Below are positions 48,821 to 60,388 of a stretch of DNA of 64,000 bases, one piece after another. This DNA comes from Cladorhizidae sp. MBARI D1340-BT2. Lineage: Eukaryota; Porifera; Demospongiae; Poecilosclerida; Cladorhizidae. Position numbers and translations under genes: made by a program. Position 1 is the stretch's first letter, and each line of letters opens with the position of its first letter. The notes beneath the pieces are model-generated. The model was not told the origin of the DNA, did not search any database, and worked only from the letters and a program-made list of their open reading frames with translations. The stretch lies in assembly GCA_028752905.1 (NCBI GenBank), contig JAQNBH010000013.1, positions 28,144,739 through 28,208,738 of the forward strand. Reading direction: 5' to 3'.

Positions 48821-49164
48821 TACATTGTCAGTCATACCCTAATGCAATACACTGTATACACTACATATACAACACACATATGCGTCACACGCGATGATTA
48901 TATTTCTGAACTGAACGTGCACTGGACTCGTTGGGCCCCAGTGCCTGCAGCTGGAGAGCTGCTACAACCTGGCAGTGAGTTGTCAAACAGATTGAGAACA
49001 TATCAACTACAGACCAAACATCCTCCAGAGAAAAGCAATTTGCCAGCTGCAGTCCTGGGCCATTGTGCAGATGGCAGGATGGCTACCATGTTATGCTACA
49101 CAAGTCTGCTATTAGAAACATGTTTACCTATTTTTCTGTGAATGGTTGTTATTTGTGTGGTTGG
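48821..49164 (+). other. Spacer between arrays with a 99-codon frame
   Basis: The frame 48842-49141 has no domain that I recognise. It overlaps a short segment, 48951-48974, bounded by CCTGCAG and GTGAGT. Confidence 0.35.
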
Positions 49165-50665
49165 GAAATGGTTGGTGTGTGTGTGCTGTGACTGGTGAGG
49201 TGTGTTTGCTGTGACTGGTGAGGTGTGTGTGTGTTGTGACTGGTGAGGTGTGTTTGCTGCACTGGTGAGGTGTGTTTGCTGTGACTGTGGGAGGTGTGTT
49301 TGCTGTGACTGGTGAGGTGTGTTTGCTGTGACTGGTGAGGTGTGTTTGCTGTGACTGGTGAGGTGTGTTTGCTGTGACTGGTGAGGTGTGTTTGCTGTGA
49401 CTGGTGAGGTGTGTGTGCTGTGACTGGTGAGGTGTGTTTGCTGTGACTGGGAGGTGTGTTTGCTGTGACTGGTGAGGTGTGTTTGCTGTGACTGGTGAGG
49501 TGTGTTTGCTGTGACTGGTGAGGTGTGTGTGTGTTGTGACTGGTGAGGTGTGTTTGCTGCACTGGTGAGGTGTGTTTGCTGTGACTGTGGGAGGTGTGTT
49601 TGCTGTGACTGGTGAGGTGTGTTTGCTGTGACTGGTGAGGTGTGTTTGCTGTGACTGGTGAGGTGTGTTTGCTGTGACTGGTGAGGTGTGTTTGCTGTGA
49701 CTGGTGAGGTGTGTGTGCTGTGACTGGTGAGGTGTGTTTGCTGTGACTGGGAGGTGTGTTTGCTGTGACTGGTGAGGTGTGTTTGCTGTGACTGGTGAGG
49801 TGTGTTTGCTGTGACTGGTGAGGTGTGTTTGCTGTGACTGGTGAGGTGTGTTTGCTGTGACTGTGGGAGGTGTGTGTGTTGTGACTGGTGAGGTGTGTTT
49901 GCTGTGACTGGTGAGGTGTGTGTGCTGTGACTGGTGAGGTGTGTTTGCTGTGACTGGTGAGGTGTGTTTGCTGTGACTGGTGAGGTGTGTGTGCTGTGAC
50001 TGGTGAGGTGTGTGTGTGCTGTGTCTGGTGAGGTGTGTTTGCTGTGACTGGTGAGGTGTGTTTGCTGTGACTGGTGAGGTGTGTTTGCTGTGACTGGTGA
50101 GGTGTGTTTGCTGTGACTGTGGGAGGTGTGTTTGCTGTGACTGGTGAGGTGTGTTTGCTGTGACTGGTGAGGTGTGTTTGCTGTGACTGGTGAGGTGTGT
50201 TTGCTGTGACTGGTGAGGTGTGTTTGCTGTGACTGGTGAGGTGTGTGTGCTGTGACTGTGGGAGGTGTGTTTGCTGTGACTGGTGAGGTGTGTTTGCTGT
50301 GACTGTGGGAGGTGTGTTTGCTGTGACTGGTGAGGTGTGTTTGCTGTGACTGGTGAGGTGTGTTTGCTGTACTGGTGAGGTGTGTGTGCTGTGTCTGGTG
50401 AGGTGTGTTTGCTGTGACTGGTGAGGTGTGTTTGCTGTGACTGTGGGAGGTGTGTTTGCTGTGACTGGTGAGGTGTGTTTGCTGTGACTGGTGAGGTGTG
50501 TTTGCTGTACTGGTGAGGTGTGTTTGCTGTGACTGACTGGTGAGGTGTGTTTGCTGTGACTGGTGAGGTGTGATTGCTGTGACTGGTGAGGTGTGTTTGC
50601 TGTGACTGGTGAGGTGTGATTGCTGTGACTGGTGAGGTGTGTTTGCTGTGACTGGTGAGGTGTGT
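49165..50665. repeat. 23-bp minisatellite (GTGACTGGTGAGGTGTGTTT), about 65 copies
   Basis: Unit GTGACTGGTGAGGTGTGTTT plus GCT, with 17-25-bp variants. Positions 49201-49500 and 49501-49800 are identical as far as I can compare them, a perfect 300-bp tandem duplication. A 605-codon minus frame (49096-50913; repeats such as HTSPVTANTPHQSQQTHL) arises because the minus-strand unit contains no stop in any frame. Confidence 0.95.
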
Positions 50666-50783
50666 TGCTGATGGCTGTAGTGAGATATGTGGGTGTGTTT
50701 GTTTGGGTTGGTGACTTCTACACGATCAGCGATTCTGTGGCATAGCACAGGCAACATAATTTCTTGGCTGCCTGGACCACTCC

Positions 50784-50789
<6 letters not shown>

Positions 50790-50818
<29 letters not shown>
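50790..50818. repeat. (TG)n microsatellite
   Basis: About 14 TG dinucleotides. Confidence 0.95.
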
Positions 50819-50820
<2 letters not shown>

Positions 50821-50850
50821 GTCATAAACTTTATCTATACTGCATATATA

Positions 50851-51050
50851 TAAGGCAGGTTGAAGTAGGTTGACAATCGCTCTATGGGGACACACACTGG
50901 ACCAACACCACACTGGGTTGAGGCAGGTTGAAGTAGGTTGACAATAGCTCTATGAGGACACACACTGGACCAACACCACACTGGGTTGAGGCAGGTTGAA
51001 GTAGGTTGACAACAGCTCTATAGGTCCACACTTGACCCACACCACACTGG
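50851..51050 (+). repeat. 68-bp minisatellite, array 2, about 3 copies
   Basis: Same unit and orientation as the array at 21855-22490 (GGCAGGTTGAAGTAGGTTGA, CTCTATGGGGACACACACTG). Confidence 0.94.
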
Positions 51051-51639
51051 GTAATCTAACTCCATGCTAAATGGAAGGTGTAGACCACAGCTGGGCACAG
51101 CTAGCGGCTCTCCTCTTGTGTGTTCCTAGTCAAGTGGGAGGTATCTAGGGTGAGAGGCAGACATTCCTCGTAAGCCAATCCTTCAAAGTGTACAAACTTG
51201 TCATATGATATTGTAAGCATTGGTTGTTAAGGTATCTATTTTGTCACTATTCCCTTTTTGTTAAGCACCTACTCTTCTGTTGATGCTTCTGCCTTTATTT
51301 GTTAGTGGCAGTTGTGGTGGTGTATCACATCCCTTTCAGTGGGCCCGATATGAAGGTTCTTTGGCGACCTGTACATATTTGAATAGTCTGTACATGTGCA
51401 TTGCTTGTGAAGATGGTGCTCCATGTTGTCCGTAACGACTTGTAAGTGCCTATGTAACAATTAGCAGAATATATGAGGGAAGCTGAGTGAGGAAGGGGTT
51501 AGAATATGAAGGCAGCTAGGCGAGGAAGGGTTAGAATATGATGGCAGCTAGATGAGGGAGAGTTTGGAACTGGAGGACAGCAAAATGTGGAAGAGTTATC
51601 AACTATTCTGAAGGTGTGTCTTAGAATAACTAGGGCCTG
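51051..51639. other. Intronic sequence without recognised gene
   Basis: A short AGAATATGA.GGCAGCTAG duplication near 51500-51560 is the only structure seen. Confidence 0.4.
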
Positions 51640-52135
51640 TTGTCTGAGACACACTGGAGCTTACTCCAAGCTTGTCTCCTAAGGCCTGCCTATACTCTCA
51701 CCAGAGCTTGCCCCAATCTTGTCTCCTAAGGCCTGCCTATACTCTCGCCAGAGCTTGCCCCAAGCTTGTCTCCTAAGGCCTGCCTATACTCTCAATGGAG
51801 CTTACTCCAAGCTTGTCTCCTAAGGCCTGCCTATACACTGGAGCTTGCTCCAAGCTTATCTCTTAAAGGCCTCTCTATACTCTCACTGGAGCCAAGATTG
51901 TCTCCTAAGGCCTGCCTATACTATCACCAGAGCTTGCCCCAAGATTGTCTCCTAAGGCCTGCCTATCAGAGCTTGCCCCAAGCTTGTCTCCTAAGGCCTG
52001 CCTATACATTGGAGCTTGCTCCAAGCTTATCTCTTAAAGGCCTCTCTATACTCTCACTGGAGCCAAGATTGTCTCCTAAGGCCTGCCTATACTATCACCA
52101 GAGCTTGCTCCAAGCTTGCCTCTTACCTCAACACT
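51640..52135. repeat. 47-bp minisatellite (AAGCTTGTCTCCTAAGGCCT), about 10 copies
   Basis: GTCTCCTAAG starts at 51674 and 51721 are 47 bp apart. Copies vary at CTCTCACCAGAG and in length. A block of about 150 bp is repeated (51835-51960 and 52005-52110). Confidence 0.92.
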
Positions 52136-53021
52136 GCCTACATCTGGCTTGTTACTCCTAAAAGGGAAGTGTTGAAGTGTGAGAAATTTGGAGCAGACAT
52201 GAAAATAATACAGGCATGTTTTTGACTTCATAGTTGCACCTCAATGCTGACACAATGCTAACACAGTGTTAACACAGTGCTGGCTTTAAGGGATAGGTGA
52301 TAATGTTGCTAAACTGGTCGATCACATGACCAAGCACATGGCTCAGTGTGCCTCAGTCATGTGCCTAATCACATGACCAAGCACATGGTCAGTGAGCCTC
52401 AGTCATGATTCAGCCTTTGCATATTTCTTATCATTGCATCCTTGCTGGTAATGCTGCTCTAATGGACGCTGAGGTTTTAGCTAGTCTTTCAGCCAGAATT
52501 AGTGGACTAGAGACTAGATGAGGGTTAGAATCAAAGGAAGTTCGTTGCCAAGTGGTCCTCGACTTCAAAAATAAATCTTCTCTTTCTCTTCAACCTTTTT
52601 TGTAGCAAATATTAGTGCTTCTTTCTAAAAGGCACTTGGAGGCTGTAGTTTTGCACTAGTAGAACTAGCGGTTTAGTGTAACTCTATATTCAGCTTGAAA
52701 TATTTGATCTCAGTTTACTGAGCGTGGGTATGGATTTTTGTCGAGCACGAGGAGACAGCTGCTCTCTGGCACTGGAGCAAAACATAAGTCCAGTTTGCTA
52801 ACGAGGACGAATCTCACCTCGCACGCTTGCTAGTAGTCACAGCCACCTGCTGTGGTGACTGTTCGAGTGGCCCCATTGTAACCTTTTTAGAGTTGACCTT
52901 TAAAGGTTCTTAATTAGTCTTCTCTAATTAAGTCATACTATTTCATTCTGGCGCATACAGTAATTAGATCACAAGTCAGTAACTTAGCCACTGAATCTCT
53001 GAGCTTGTTCCATGTAAGTGG
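52136..53021. other. Intronic sequence with a CATG-rich direct repeat
   Basis: CACATGACCAAGCACATGG and CCTCAGTCATG are each present twice at 52322-52408. No coding signal. Confidence 0.5.
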
Positions 53022-53500
53022 TCTAGTATTAAGCTTGGCTTTCCTCCTGGTGGACCGGGTGCTAGCTAGTATTAAGCTTGGTTTTCCTCCTGGTGGACCA
53101 GAGTGCTAGCTAGTATTAAGCTTGGCTTTCCTCCTGGTGGACCAGAGTGCTAGCTAGTATTAAGCTTGGCTTTCCTCCTGGTGGACCAGAGTGCTAGCTA
53201 GTATTAAGCTTGGCTTTCCTCCTGGTGGACCAGAGTGCTAGCTAGTATTAAGCTTGGCTTTCCTCCTGGTGGACCAGAGTGCTAGCTAGTTATTAAGCTT
53301 GGCTTTCCTGGTGGACCAGAGTGCTAGCTAGTATTAAGCTTGGCTTTCCTCCTGGTGGACCAGAGTGCTAGCTAGTATTAAGCTTGGCTTTCCTCCTGGT
53401 GGACCAGAGTGCTAGCTAGTATATTAAGCTTGGCTTTCCTCCTGGTGGACCAGAGTGCTAGCTAGTATTAGGCTTGGCTTTCCTTCTGGTGGACCGGAGA
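53022..53500. repeat. 44-bp minisatellite, about 11 copies
   Basis: Unit TTAAGCTTGGCTTTCCTCCT plus GGTGGACCAGAGTGCTAGCTAGTA; starts at 53101 and 53145 are 44 bp apart. Copies are nearly identical. Confidence 0.96.
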
Positions 53501-54603
53501 GACTCCCTCATGCAATTCATTGAAGTGAGTAATGTCATCCATGTTTGACAAGGGTAGTCATATCAGACATGACTCCCCATCTTGCAAACTGTGATTCAGG
53601 ACCTCTCATCTCTGTAACTCTGCTATATCTTGTGCCAGGATGCTACTTGTTGAACTCCAATAGTCCTGCCTTTAGTAGAAAAATTTTGTCCATCATTCTT
53701 ATACATATACATGTACATATATATATATATATATATATATAAATCTGTGTCACATGCTCAGAGTACAATTTAGCACATAGGCTGCATTAGAAACATCCAC
53801 GAAGTTAATTAAATTATAAGCTCCTCGAAATTTCCAACACTTACCATACACATGCATGTATCATGTGCACACACACACACACACACACTTGTTTGTTGAA
53901 TCATCTGAGTTTGTGTGAGGTTTAATGTTGTAGGTGAGTGGGGAGGCTGGAAAAGTAGGTTGCAGTTTGATTTGAAAGTGGTGGTGGTGGGGGGGGGGGG
54001 GGGGGGGGGGGGGGGAGGGACAAGGGGAGGTGGCGGTGGAGGGGTAGAGTGGGGGGAAGTTAGGAGATGGTCTGACAGATGGAGATGGGGAGGAAGATGA
54101 AAAAGGAGCTGCAAAGCCAGGCAAGGCCTAGTGTGGTGACAGACAGGCAGACTCTGTGATGTTTAGGAGTCTTTGTGGTGGTAAGCTCTTTGTGGTGGTA
54201 AGCTGCTGACATTCAACTGCTGAGCTGTGGGGGCCAGAGTGTCTCGGGAGAATTCTCCTGGAGAGAGGTTTACCACTACAAGGCTGATACATAGCTCTGA
54301 CAAGTGCTGTGGAGGCCAGAGTGTCTCGGGAGAGGTCTCCTCCACACTGGAGAGAGGCTGACCACACATGCTGATAGTTTTGACAAGTGGGGCATCAGGT
54401 GGAAGGTGTTGGCTAGGAGACATTATGATAATAAATGACATTAAGTCATTAACTAGAGCACAGTCAAGCTAACCTCCTTGCCCATGGTTACATTATCCTC
54501 AAACCTCAGAATGAAATGTAAGTGAAGCTCTGTGATACAGTGAGGTGCTCAAGTGCTAGTGATCTTGTCTTCCCGAGCGATTTTTCCTGCTATATGTGTG
54601 TTT
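53501..54603. other. Intronic sequence with microsatellites
   Basis: (AT)n at 53716-53741, (AC)n at 53867-53888, and a G homopolymer of about 26-28 after GTGGTGGTG at 53988-54015. A segment of about 75 bp with GGCCAGAGTGTCTCGGGAGA is duplicated in diverged form (54228-54290, 54312-54370). No gene. Confidence 0.75.
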
Positions 54604-54790
<187 letters not shown>

Positions 54791-54867
54791 TTGCTTATTA
54801 TTATCCTTTTTATTTTCCTTCTTTTTTATTTTCCTTCTGTTAATTTTTCTGTGGTGCCATAACTAAC

Positions 54868-54988
54868 CTCAGTATAAGCCTACCCATGCTGTTATACAGT
54901 ATCTCTGCCATGCACAAGTGGAAGGAACTCAGTATAAGCCTACCCATGCTGTTATACAGTACCTCCGCCATGCACAAGTGGAAGGAAC
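54868..54988. repeat. 60-bp direct duplication, two copies
   Basis: CTCAGTATAAGCCTACCCAT starts at 54868 and 54928; the copies differ at two or three bases. Confidence 0.95.
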
Positions 54989-55201
54989 TCCCATTACCCT
55001 TTAAACCTCCACATACCCAGAACCTATACCAGTGCGAAGATGCAGCTGCCATGCTGCATGGATTCAAGTTTTGATTAAATCGGGGAAGAAGCAATACCAC
55101 ACTGATTACTAAAAATTTACAGTAATTAACACCAGAAGGCTTGTGCACATGGAGAGATAATTAATTTTGACTTGCGTATTTGAGTACTACTTCACTTGCA
55201 G

Positions 55202-55472
55202 ATGTTGTGATGAGTGTGTTGAAGCAACCTCTGAGTCTCTTGGGAAAGATGAACGATCTCATGAAGCCGGAGGGAGATAAAGCTGCAACAGAAGCGCTCC
55301 AGTCTCAGACTAGCCACGCCCCTTCACATCACATGTCTGGCACAATAGAAGACGAGAAACAGTCTCTGGATGGCGAAGAGTCTGCGGTGGTGGAGGGCGG
55401 CAAGGAGAGGGACATCGACGTTGGAACAGAGGAGATTCCCCTAAAAGAGACGGAGATTATCCTCGAAGTGAG
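55202..55472 (+). CDS. SUCO: SUCO-like gene, 271-nt exon downstream of the SUN domain
   Basis: The exon follows TTCACTTGCAG and ends before GTCAGT at 55473. Two bases finish the GAT codon started by the previous exon; then 89 codons follow, beginning VVMSVLKQPLSLLGKMNDLM and becoming acidic, Ser/Glu/Lys-rich and probably disordered (KPEGDKAATE, GGKERDIDVGTEE). Joined to the middle exon it gives RLLGVAK-D-VVMSVLKQP, similar in layout to the amphipathic segment after the SUN domain in SUCO. An alternative donor, GTGAGG after 55467, would change the phase from 2 to 0. The later coiled-coil and transmembrane exons of SUCO were not found in the window with confidence. Confidence 0.72.
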
Positions 55473-56697
55473 GTCAGTGTTGCACGAACAAGCGTTTCTT
55501 TGTTACTCTGTACCATGCAGTGCGCAAAGTGGCATGAAATAATTAACACCCCCGCCCCCCACCCATGGAAAATCATTTGGGGTGGTATGATTCTCTATCC
55601 ATATGTCTGCTGGTTTGTTCCTCTGGAGTAAACTTGCATGAGTGGTGTCTGCTATTGCCCCAACCGGTTTTAGGATATCCTATGATTCCCCGAGATACTT
55701 GGGTCATTCCCAGGGAAGTCCCCCAGATTTAGACCCAGCATGCCCTAGCTCAGGAATCACCCTAGCCCTGGAATATTTCTACACCTAGCACTGAATCGGG
55801 ACTCTCGCTTTAGGGACACCCTTGGACAGCAGCCCCAATTATTTTGGACCGTCCCGTCATCCCGGGATGTCGTCCGATCAAATATGTGACAACAATGGAC
55901 GTGGGAGACTTCGAGTTTTGCTTTTGAGGCTTATATACCAAGCAGAAAGCTTTATTCATATGAATAAACAGTAGCAGATATCAGTGCGTGTGGACTAGGG
56001 AGGGTGCGTGTGGACTAGGGAGGGGCTTCATCAAAAGTGCCATGTAATGTAACCAAAAATGTTGATGGTAAAAAAAATATTTTGACAATTCGAACATTGA
56101 AGAATATTTGACAAAAACTTGGTGGTGCTCATCGTCCGTGCGTACGGTCATGTGCTTCACCTGCCTAGTTCTCGAAATTTGCACTGGAAGTACATCTATG
56201 ACGGTTTTGCTCCCTAGAAAACTGCACCAGCTATACAAAATGTTCATATCCTCCTTATGTATGCATTGACTTGCGTGGAATATTGACGTCTCTGCCTTAT
56301 CTCACGGCTGTGAACTGCGTGCAAGTCTCAAGGCATTTCAGTGTCAACGCCATAGCTGAGAAAGCATGCAGCTTTGGTAGGACTAGTTCCTCTGCCTAGA
56401 GGCAACTACACGTAGGACCCCATTTGCTTCAACAAGGTGGGGAATATGCTGAAGATGCAAAGCACAACACTTTTATGTGTGTATGTATGATCCGTATGTA
56501 TGTACGGACATCTGTATGTATGTATGTGTGTTTGTATATGTGTTCTTCTTGGTCGAGGTGAGGAATGCCAATGGAGTGTTGTTGTTGTTGTTGTTGTTGC
56601 TGCATTTATATTTGAGAGTTCTGTCTTGTCTTTTTTGTTGCTTGTTTTGTGTTGTACATTAAGTGATATTGTCAGCACCAGCCAACGTACACAATTG
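55473..56697. other. Sequence without recognised gene after the SUCO-like exon
   Basis: ATCC/GGGAT-rich degenerate repeats lie at 55670-55880, related in style to 21100-21400. The minus frame 55981-56247 is unrecognised and begins in a 21-bp direct repeat (GTGCGTGTGGACTAGGGAGG). A (TGT)n run lies at 56578-56600. Confidence 0.4.
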
Positions 56698-57075
56698 TGT
56701 GTTAGTATGGGACTAGAGCAAGTGTGCTGGCTATAGAGGCTGTCCTTACTACAGAGAGTCCACAGTGAGAGGCTCCCACTGTATTAGTATGGGACTAGAA
56801 CAAGTGTGCTGGCTATAGAGGGTGTCCTTACTACAGAGAGTCCACAGTGAGAGGCTCACACTGTATTAGTATGGGACTAAAACAAGTGTGCTGGCTATAG
56901 AGACTGTCCTTACTACAGAGAGTCCACAGTGAGAGGCTCCCACTGTATTAGTATGGGACTAGAGCAAGTGTGTTGGCTATAGAGGCTCCTTACTACAGAG
57001 AGTACACAGTGAGAGGCTCCCACTGTATCAGCGTGGGACTAGAGCAGGTGTGCTGGCTATGGAGGGTGTTGACAG
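56698..57075 (+). repeat. 82-bp dispersed minisatellite, array 4, about 4.5 copies
   Basis: Same unit and orientation as arrays 1 and 3; the last copies are more diverged (GTATCAGCGTGGGAC). Confidence 0.95.
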
Positions 57076-57589
57076 TGAGAATTTACTATATTCTGTAGTC
57101 AACAGTCGCTTTTAAGCTAGTCAAAACATGTCCCAGAATTCCTAGGCTCTTAGTGTTCCTGCGTGCATTCATAACTGTTGGGTGTGTACACTGTAACACA
57201 CTACAAACAATCCATTGAACAGAATATGGCTCTATCCCAACCAGTCATACTGATGAGATTCCTAGTACACTGCATTGAGAAGCTTCCCAGACCATTTGTC
57301 TCCAGAGCTGTAGCCTACACTGTTATTATGTCCTGTGTTTGTAGTTGGACCAGGGCTGTAATGACAGGTGTGTCCATTCACTTGTGTAGGTACATAACTG
57401 TAGCTTGTAGAAAGCTACTCTGGGGCTGTGGGCGTTGGTTACTGCACCCACATGTAAGCTTGGGTATGTAGTTTATACCTACCTTTTGTATCCCTTATAC
57501 TCTGTGCCTTACATATACTAAACTGCCAGTGGGCTGTTAGTAAACTACCTTATGCTTTTAGTATGCTACAGTGTTGTAATCGTGTTGTG
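57076..57589. other. Sequence with an unsupported 97-codon frame
   Basis: The plus frame 57178-57471 shows no domain and no splice signals that would link it to SUCO. Confidence 0.35.
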
Positions 57590-57860
57590 TGTCTTGGTAA
57601 ATTGCAGTGAAGTATCATTGCATGCTTCCTGTGAGTCATATACCATAATGTTGTGTCATAGTAAACTCTTGTGTTGTTCTGCATGTGAGCACACTTCTAG
57701 TGTGTTATATACTATAATGTTGTGTTATAGTAAACTCTCGTGTTGATCTACATGCAAGTACACTTCAAGTGTGTCATATACCATAATGTTGTGTCATAGT
57801 AAACTCTGGTGTTGCATCTACACGTAAGCGCACTTCTAGTGTGTTATCCCACATGCCATA
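57590..57860. repeat. Diverged repeat of about 69 bp, four copies
   Basis: CATAATGTTGTG.CATAGTAAACTC followed by CATGCAAG.ACACTTC.AGTGTG recurs with many changes. Confidence 0.85.
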
Positions 57861-58321
57861 GTAAACTGTTGTGGTTGCCACCCTTTATTTGGGAACTTTA
57901 ATACAAGTCAAGTGATGATGTTTACATTCATTATATATATATATATACAATGCTTACCTTGGTAATAACTATAAGCTACAGTGCAGCTGGGTTATCATTG
58001 ATGATGTTATGCTGGAAGCCCATCCTGGTTGAACTTCAAACTTTATTTGTTAGCTCATGTTCTTTCATTGCAACTCTATGGCATTCGTATCTCATGGAAC
58101 ACCTACAAGATTATGCAGTAGTAGTAGTACTAATATAATAATAACAACAGTAATAGTGAATGTAGCAACAGCGATAACAATAATAATAACAATAATAAAG
58201 TAGTAATATTAGTAGTAGTATAAATAATGCCAACCACAAAATAGAACATTAACAGCAACAATAATAATATATATATTATTATAATAATATATATATACTT
58301 AGTGTGTTTGTTTTTAATCAC
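57861..58321. other. AT-rich sequence with microsatellites
   Basis: (TA)n at 57934-57948, scattered AAT/AGT triplets at 58117-58220 and TATATATTATTATAATAATA near 58270. No gene. Confidence 0.6.
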
Positions 58322-58375
58322 CCTCATGAAGACTGGAGTATTTCTGTTGAAACGTTGGCGATGAGAATAAATAAA
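58322..58375 (+). ncRNA. Hammerhead-like hairpin remnant
   Basis: The sequence CTCATGAAGACTGGAG is followed by TATTTCTGTTGAAACGTTGG and, downstream, AATAAATAAAGTTGA. It aligns with the right arm at 11542 and with the minus-strand copy at 9610: GAAG, a short stem, GAAACGT and an AAGTTG tail. The CTGATGA box reads CTCATGA here, which would break a hammerhead core, so this is probably inactive. Confidence 0.45.
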
Positions 58376-58601
58376 GTTGAAAGAGGAATCTGCTGAGCAT
58401 TTGATGGTGTCAGCTGAAAATAATCGTGTATAATAATAATATTATTATTAATAATATTATTATTATTCACGATTATAATGATACCTATCAGAATTGATGT
58501 TACATTGTCTTGTACTGTGTACATCGAATATAATAATAATAATGATGATGATGATGACGACGACGACGATGATGATAAACCAAATTTTTTTTACATGGCA
58601 G

Positions 58602-59395
58602 TCGTGTTTTGGTAAGTCATGTGACAATATACCCAATCCTGGCTTAGGCTACCTGTAAGTCATGTGATGATGCACTTGATCCTGGCCTAGGCTGCCTATA
58701 GTGTTAGTAAGTCATGTGATGATGCACTTGATCCTGGCCTAGGCTGCCTATAGTGTTAGTAAGTCATGTGATGATGCACTTGATCCTGGCCTAGGCTGCC
58801 TATAGTGTTATTAAGTCATGTGATGATGCACTTGATCCTGGCCTAGGCTGCCTATAGTGTTAGTAAGTCATGTGATGATGCACTTGATCCTGGCCTAGGC
58901 TGCCTATAGTGTTAGTAAGTCATGTGATGATGCACTTGATCCTGGCCTAGGCTGCCTATAGTGTTATTAAGTCATGTGATGATGCACTTGATCCTGGCCT
59001 AGGCTGCCTATAGTGTTAGTAAGTCATGTGATGATGCACTTGATCCTGGCCTAGGCTGCCTATAGTGTTAGTAAGTCATGTGATGATGCACTTGATCCTG
59101 GCCTAGGCTGCCTATAGTGTTAGTAAGTCATGTGATGATGCACTTGATCCTGGCCTAGGCTGCCTATAGTGTTAGTAAGTCATGTGATGATGCACTTGAT
59201 CCTGGCCTAGGCTGCCTATAGTGTTAGTAAGTCATGTGATGATGCACTTGATCCTGGCCTAGGCTGCCTATAGTGTTAGTAAGTCATGTGATGATGCACT
59301 TGATCCTGGCCTAGGCTGCCTGTAGTGTTAGTAAGTCATGTGATGATACACTTGATCCTGGCCTAGGCTGCCTATAGTGTTAGTAAGTCATGTGA
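58602..59395 (+). repeat. 52-bp minisatellite, about 15 copies, each with TCATGTGA
   Basis: Unit AAGTCATGTGATGATGCACT plus TGATCCTGGCCTAGGCTGCC and TATAGTGTTAGT; starts at 58761 and 58813 are 52 bp apart. TCATGTGA, the M-box/CLEAR-type E-box bound by MITF/TFE bHLH-zip factors, is kept in almost all copies. The array lies about 1 kb downstream of the 3' end of the HLH gene. Confidence 0.95.
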
Positions 59396-60388
59396 TCGTT
59401 AGGTTCACTCAACAGTGCCATATTAAAAACCATCAAGGCAGATGGATGCATGGTGTTTTGCATCAGGGCTAACCGAGTGCATCTTGTTGTGTTTTGTGCT
59501 TATAAGGTACTTCCCTTAATATATTTATAAAATAGGTAAGTGCTTTGCGCTGTTTTTGCGTTTTCGTTAATGCATTTTGGAGAAAACTAACATCCATCAA
59601 CATCCATCATGTGTGTGGATGCAGGCTTGTGGATGCACTAACAAAACTATCAATGTTTGCATGTCAATATATTAGTTGACTGTACATTGCACTACTAGTG
59701 TTTGCATGTATGTATATTGATTGACTGTACATCGCACTCCTGTACTGTTTGACCTTTCATTACTTAACACTTGGGAATGCATCCACTCCCTTTGTGGAAG
59801 AAATAACTTCCTTTGTCATCAACCTCCAGCAGCCAGAAACACTTTCAAAATAACAGATTAATTAATCTTGGTCATTTATTACTTGCTTCCAATAATGACT
59901 GACAAGAAAGGACAACATGAAATTTTTGGAATGGAAATGAGAGATAATTAGAAATTGAGAGCAACCAATGTTAATAGATTAATTGAAAAGGTCTCTGAGG
60001 TTATTAATTATTTTCCAACTCGAGCTTCAACAGGTCTGTGGGATCTGGATGTATCCAAGCCTGGTCTCTCTCCCTCTTCAGTTCGTCCCGATCGACAGCG
60101 ACGATCGACAGCGAGAAATCCCAAGTTTAGACGATTCCTGAAATATTTGTTGACGTCTTGAATGAATGTAGATGGGAGAAGAGGGCTAGTCGTCGACACC
60201 GAAAGTACAGGGCTCCTAGTAGTAGATATCACAGGCATTTTAGTAGTAGTAGTAGTAGTAGTAGTAGAATGGTGTCGTTGATTTGGTAAAACCTCCATCC
60301 TGTCTCTCAAAAATCCTCCTCCAACATCTCTTCACACACATTGACCGATCCATCTCCCTCCTTTCTATGTCCTTCTCCCTCTCGCTAT
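59396..60388 (-). other. Downstream region of the HLH gene, with candidate polyadenylation signal
   Basis: This follows the stop codon of the HLH gene on the minus strand. AATAAA is present on the minus strand at 59875-59880, about 510 bp past the stop, and could serve as a polyadenylation signal. A (CTA)n run on the minus strand lies at 60240-60267. Open frames here show no domain. Confidence 0.4.

Noticed and set aside
49096..50913. 605-codon minus-strand frame rich in His, Thr, Ser and Gln
   Set aside because: It is produced by the stop-free 23-bp unit, which cycles through all three frames; its ends lie in a TG microsatellite and a 68-bp repeat, and no domain or splice site supports it.
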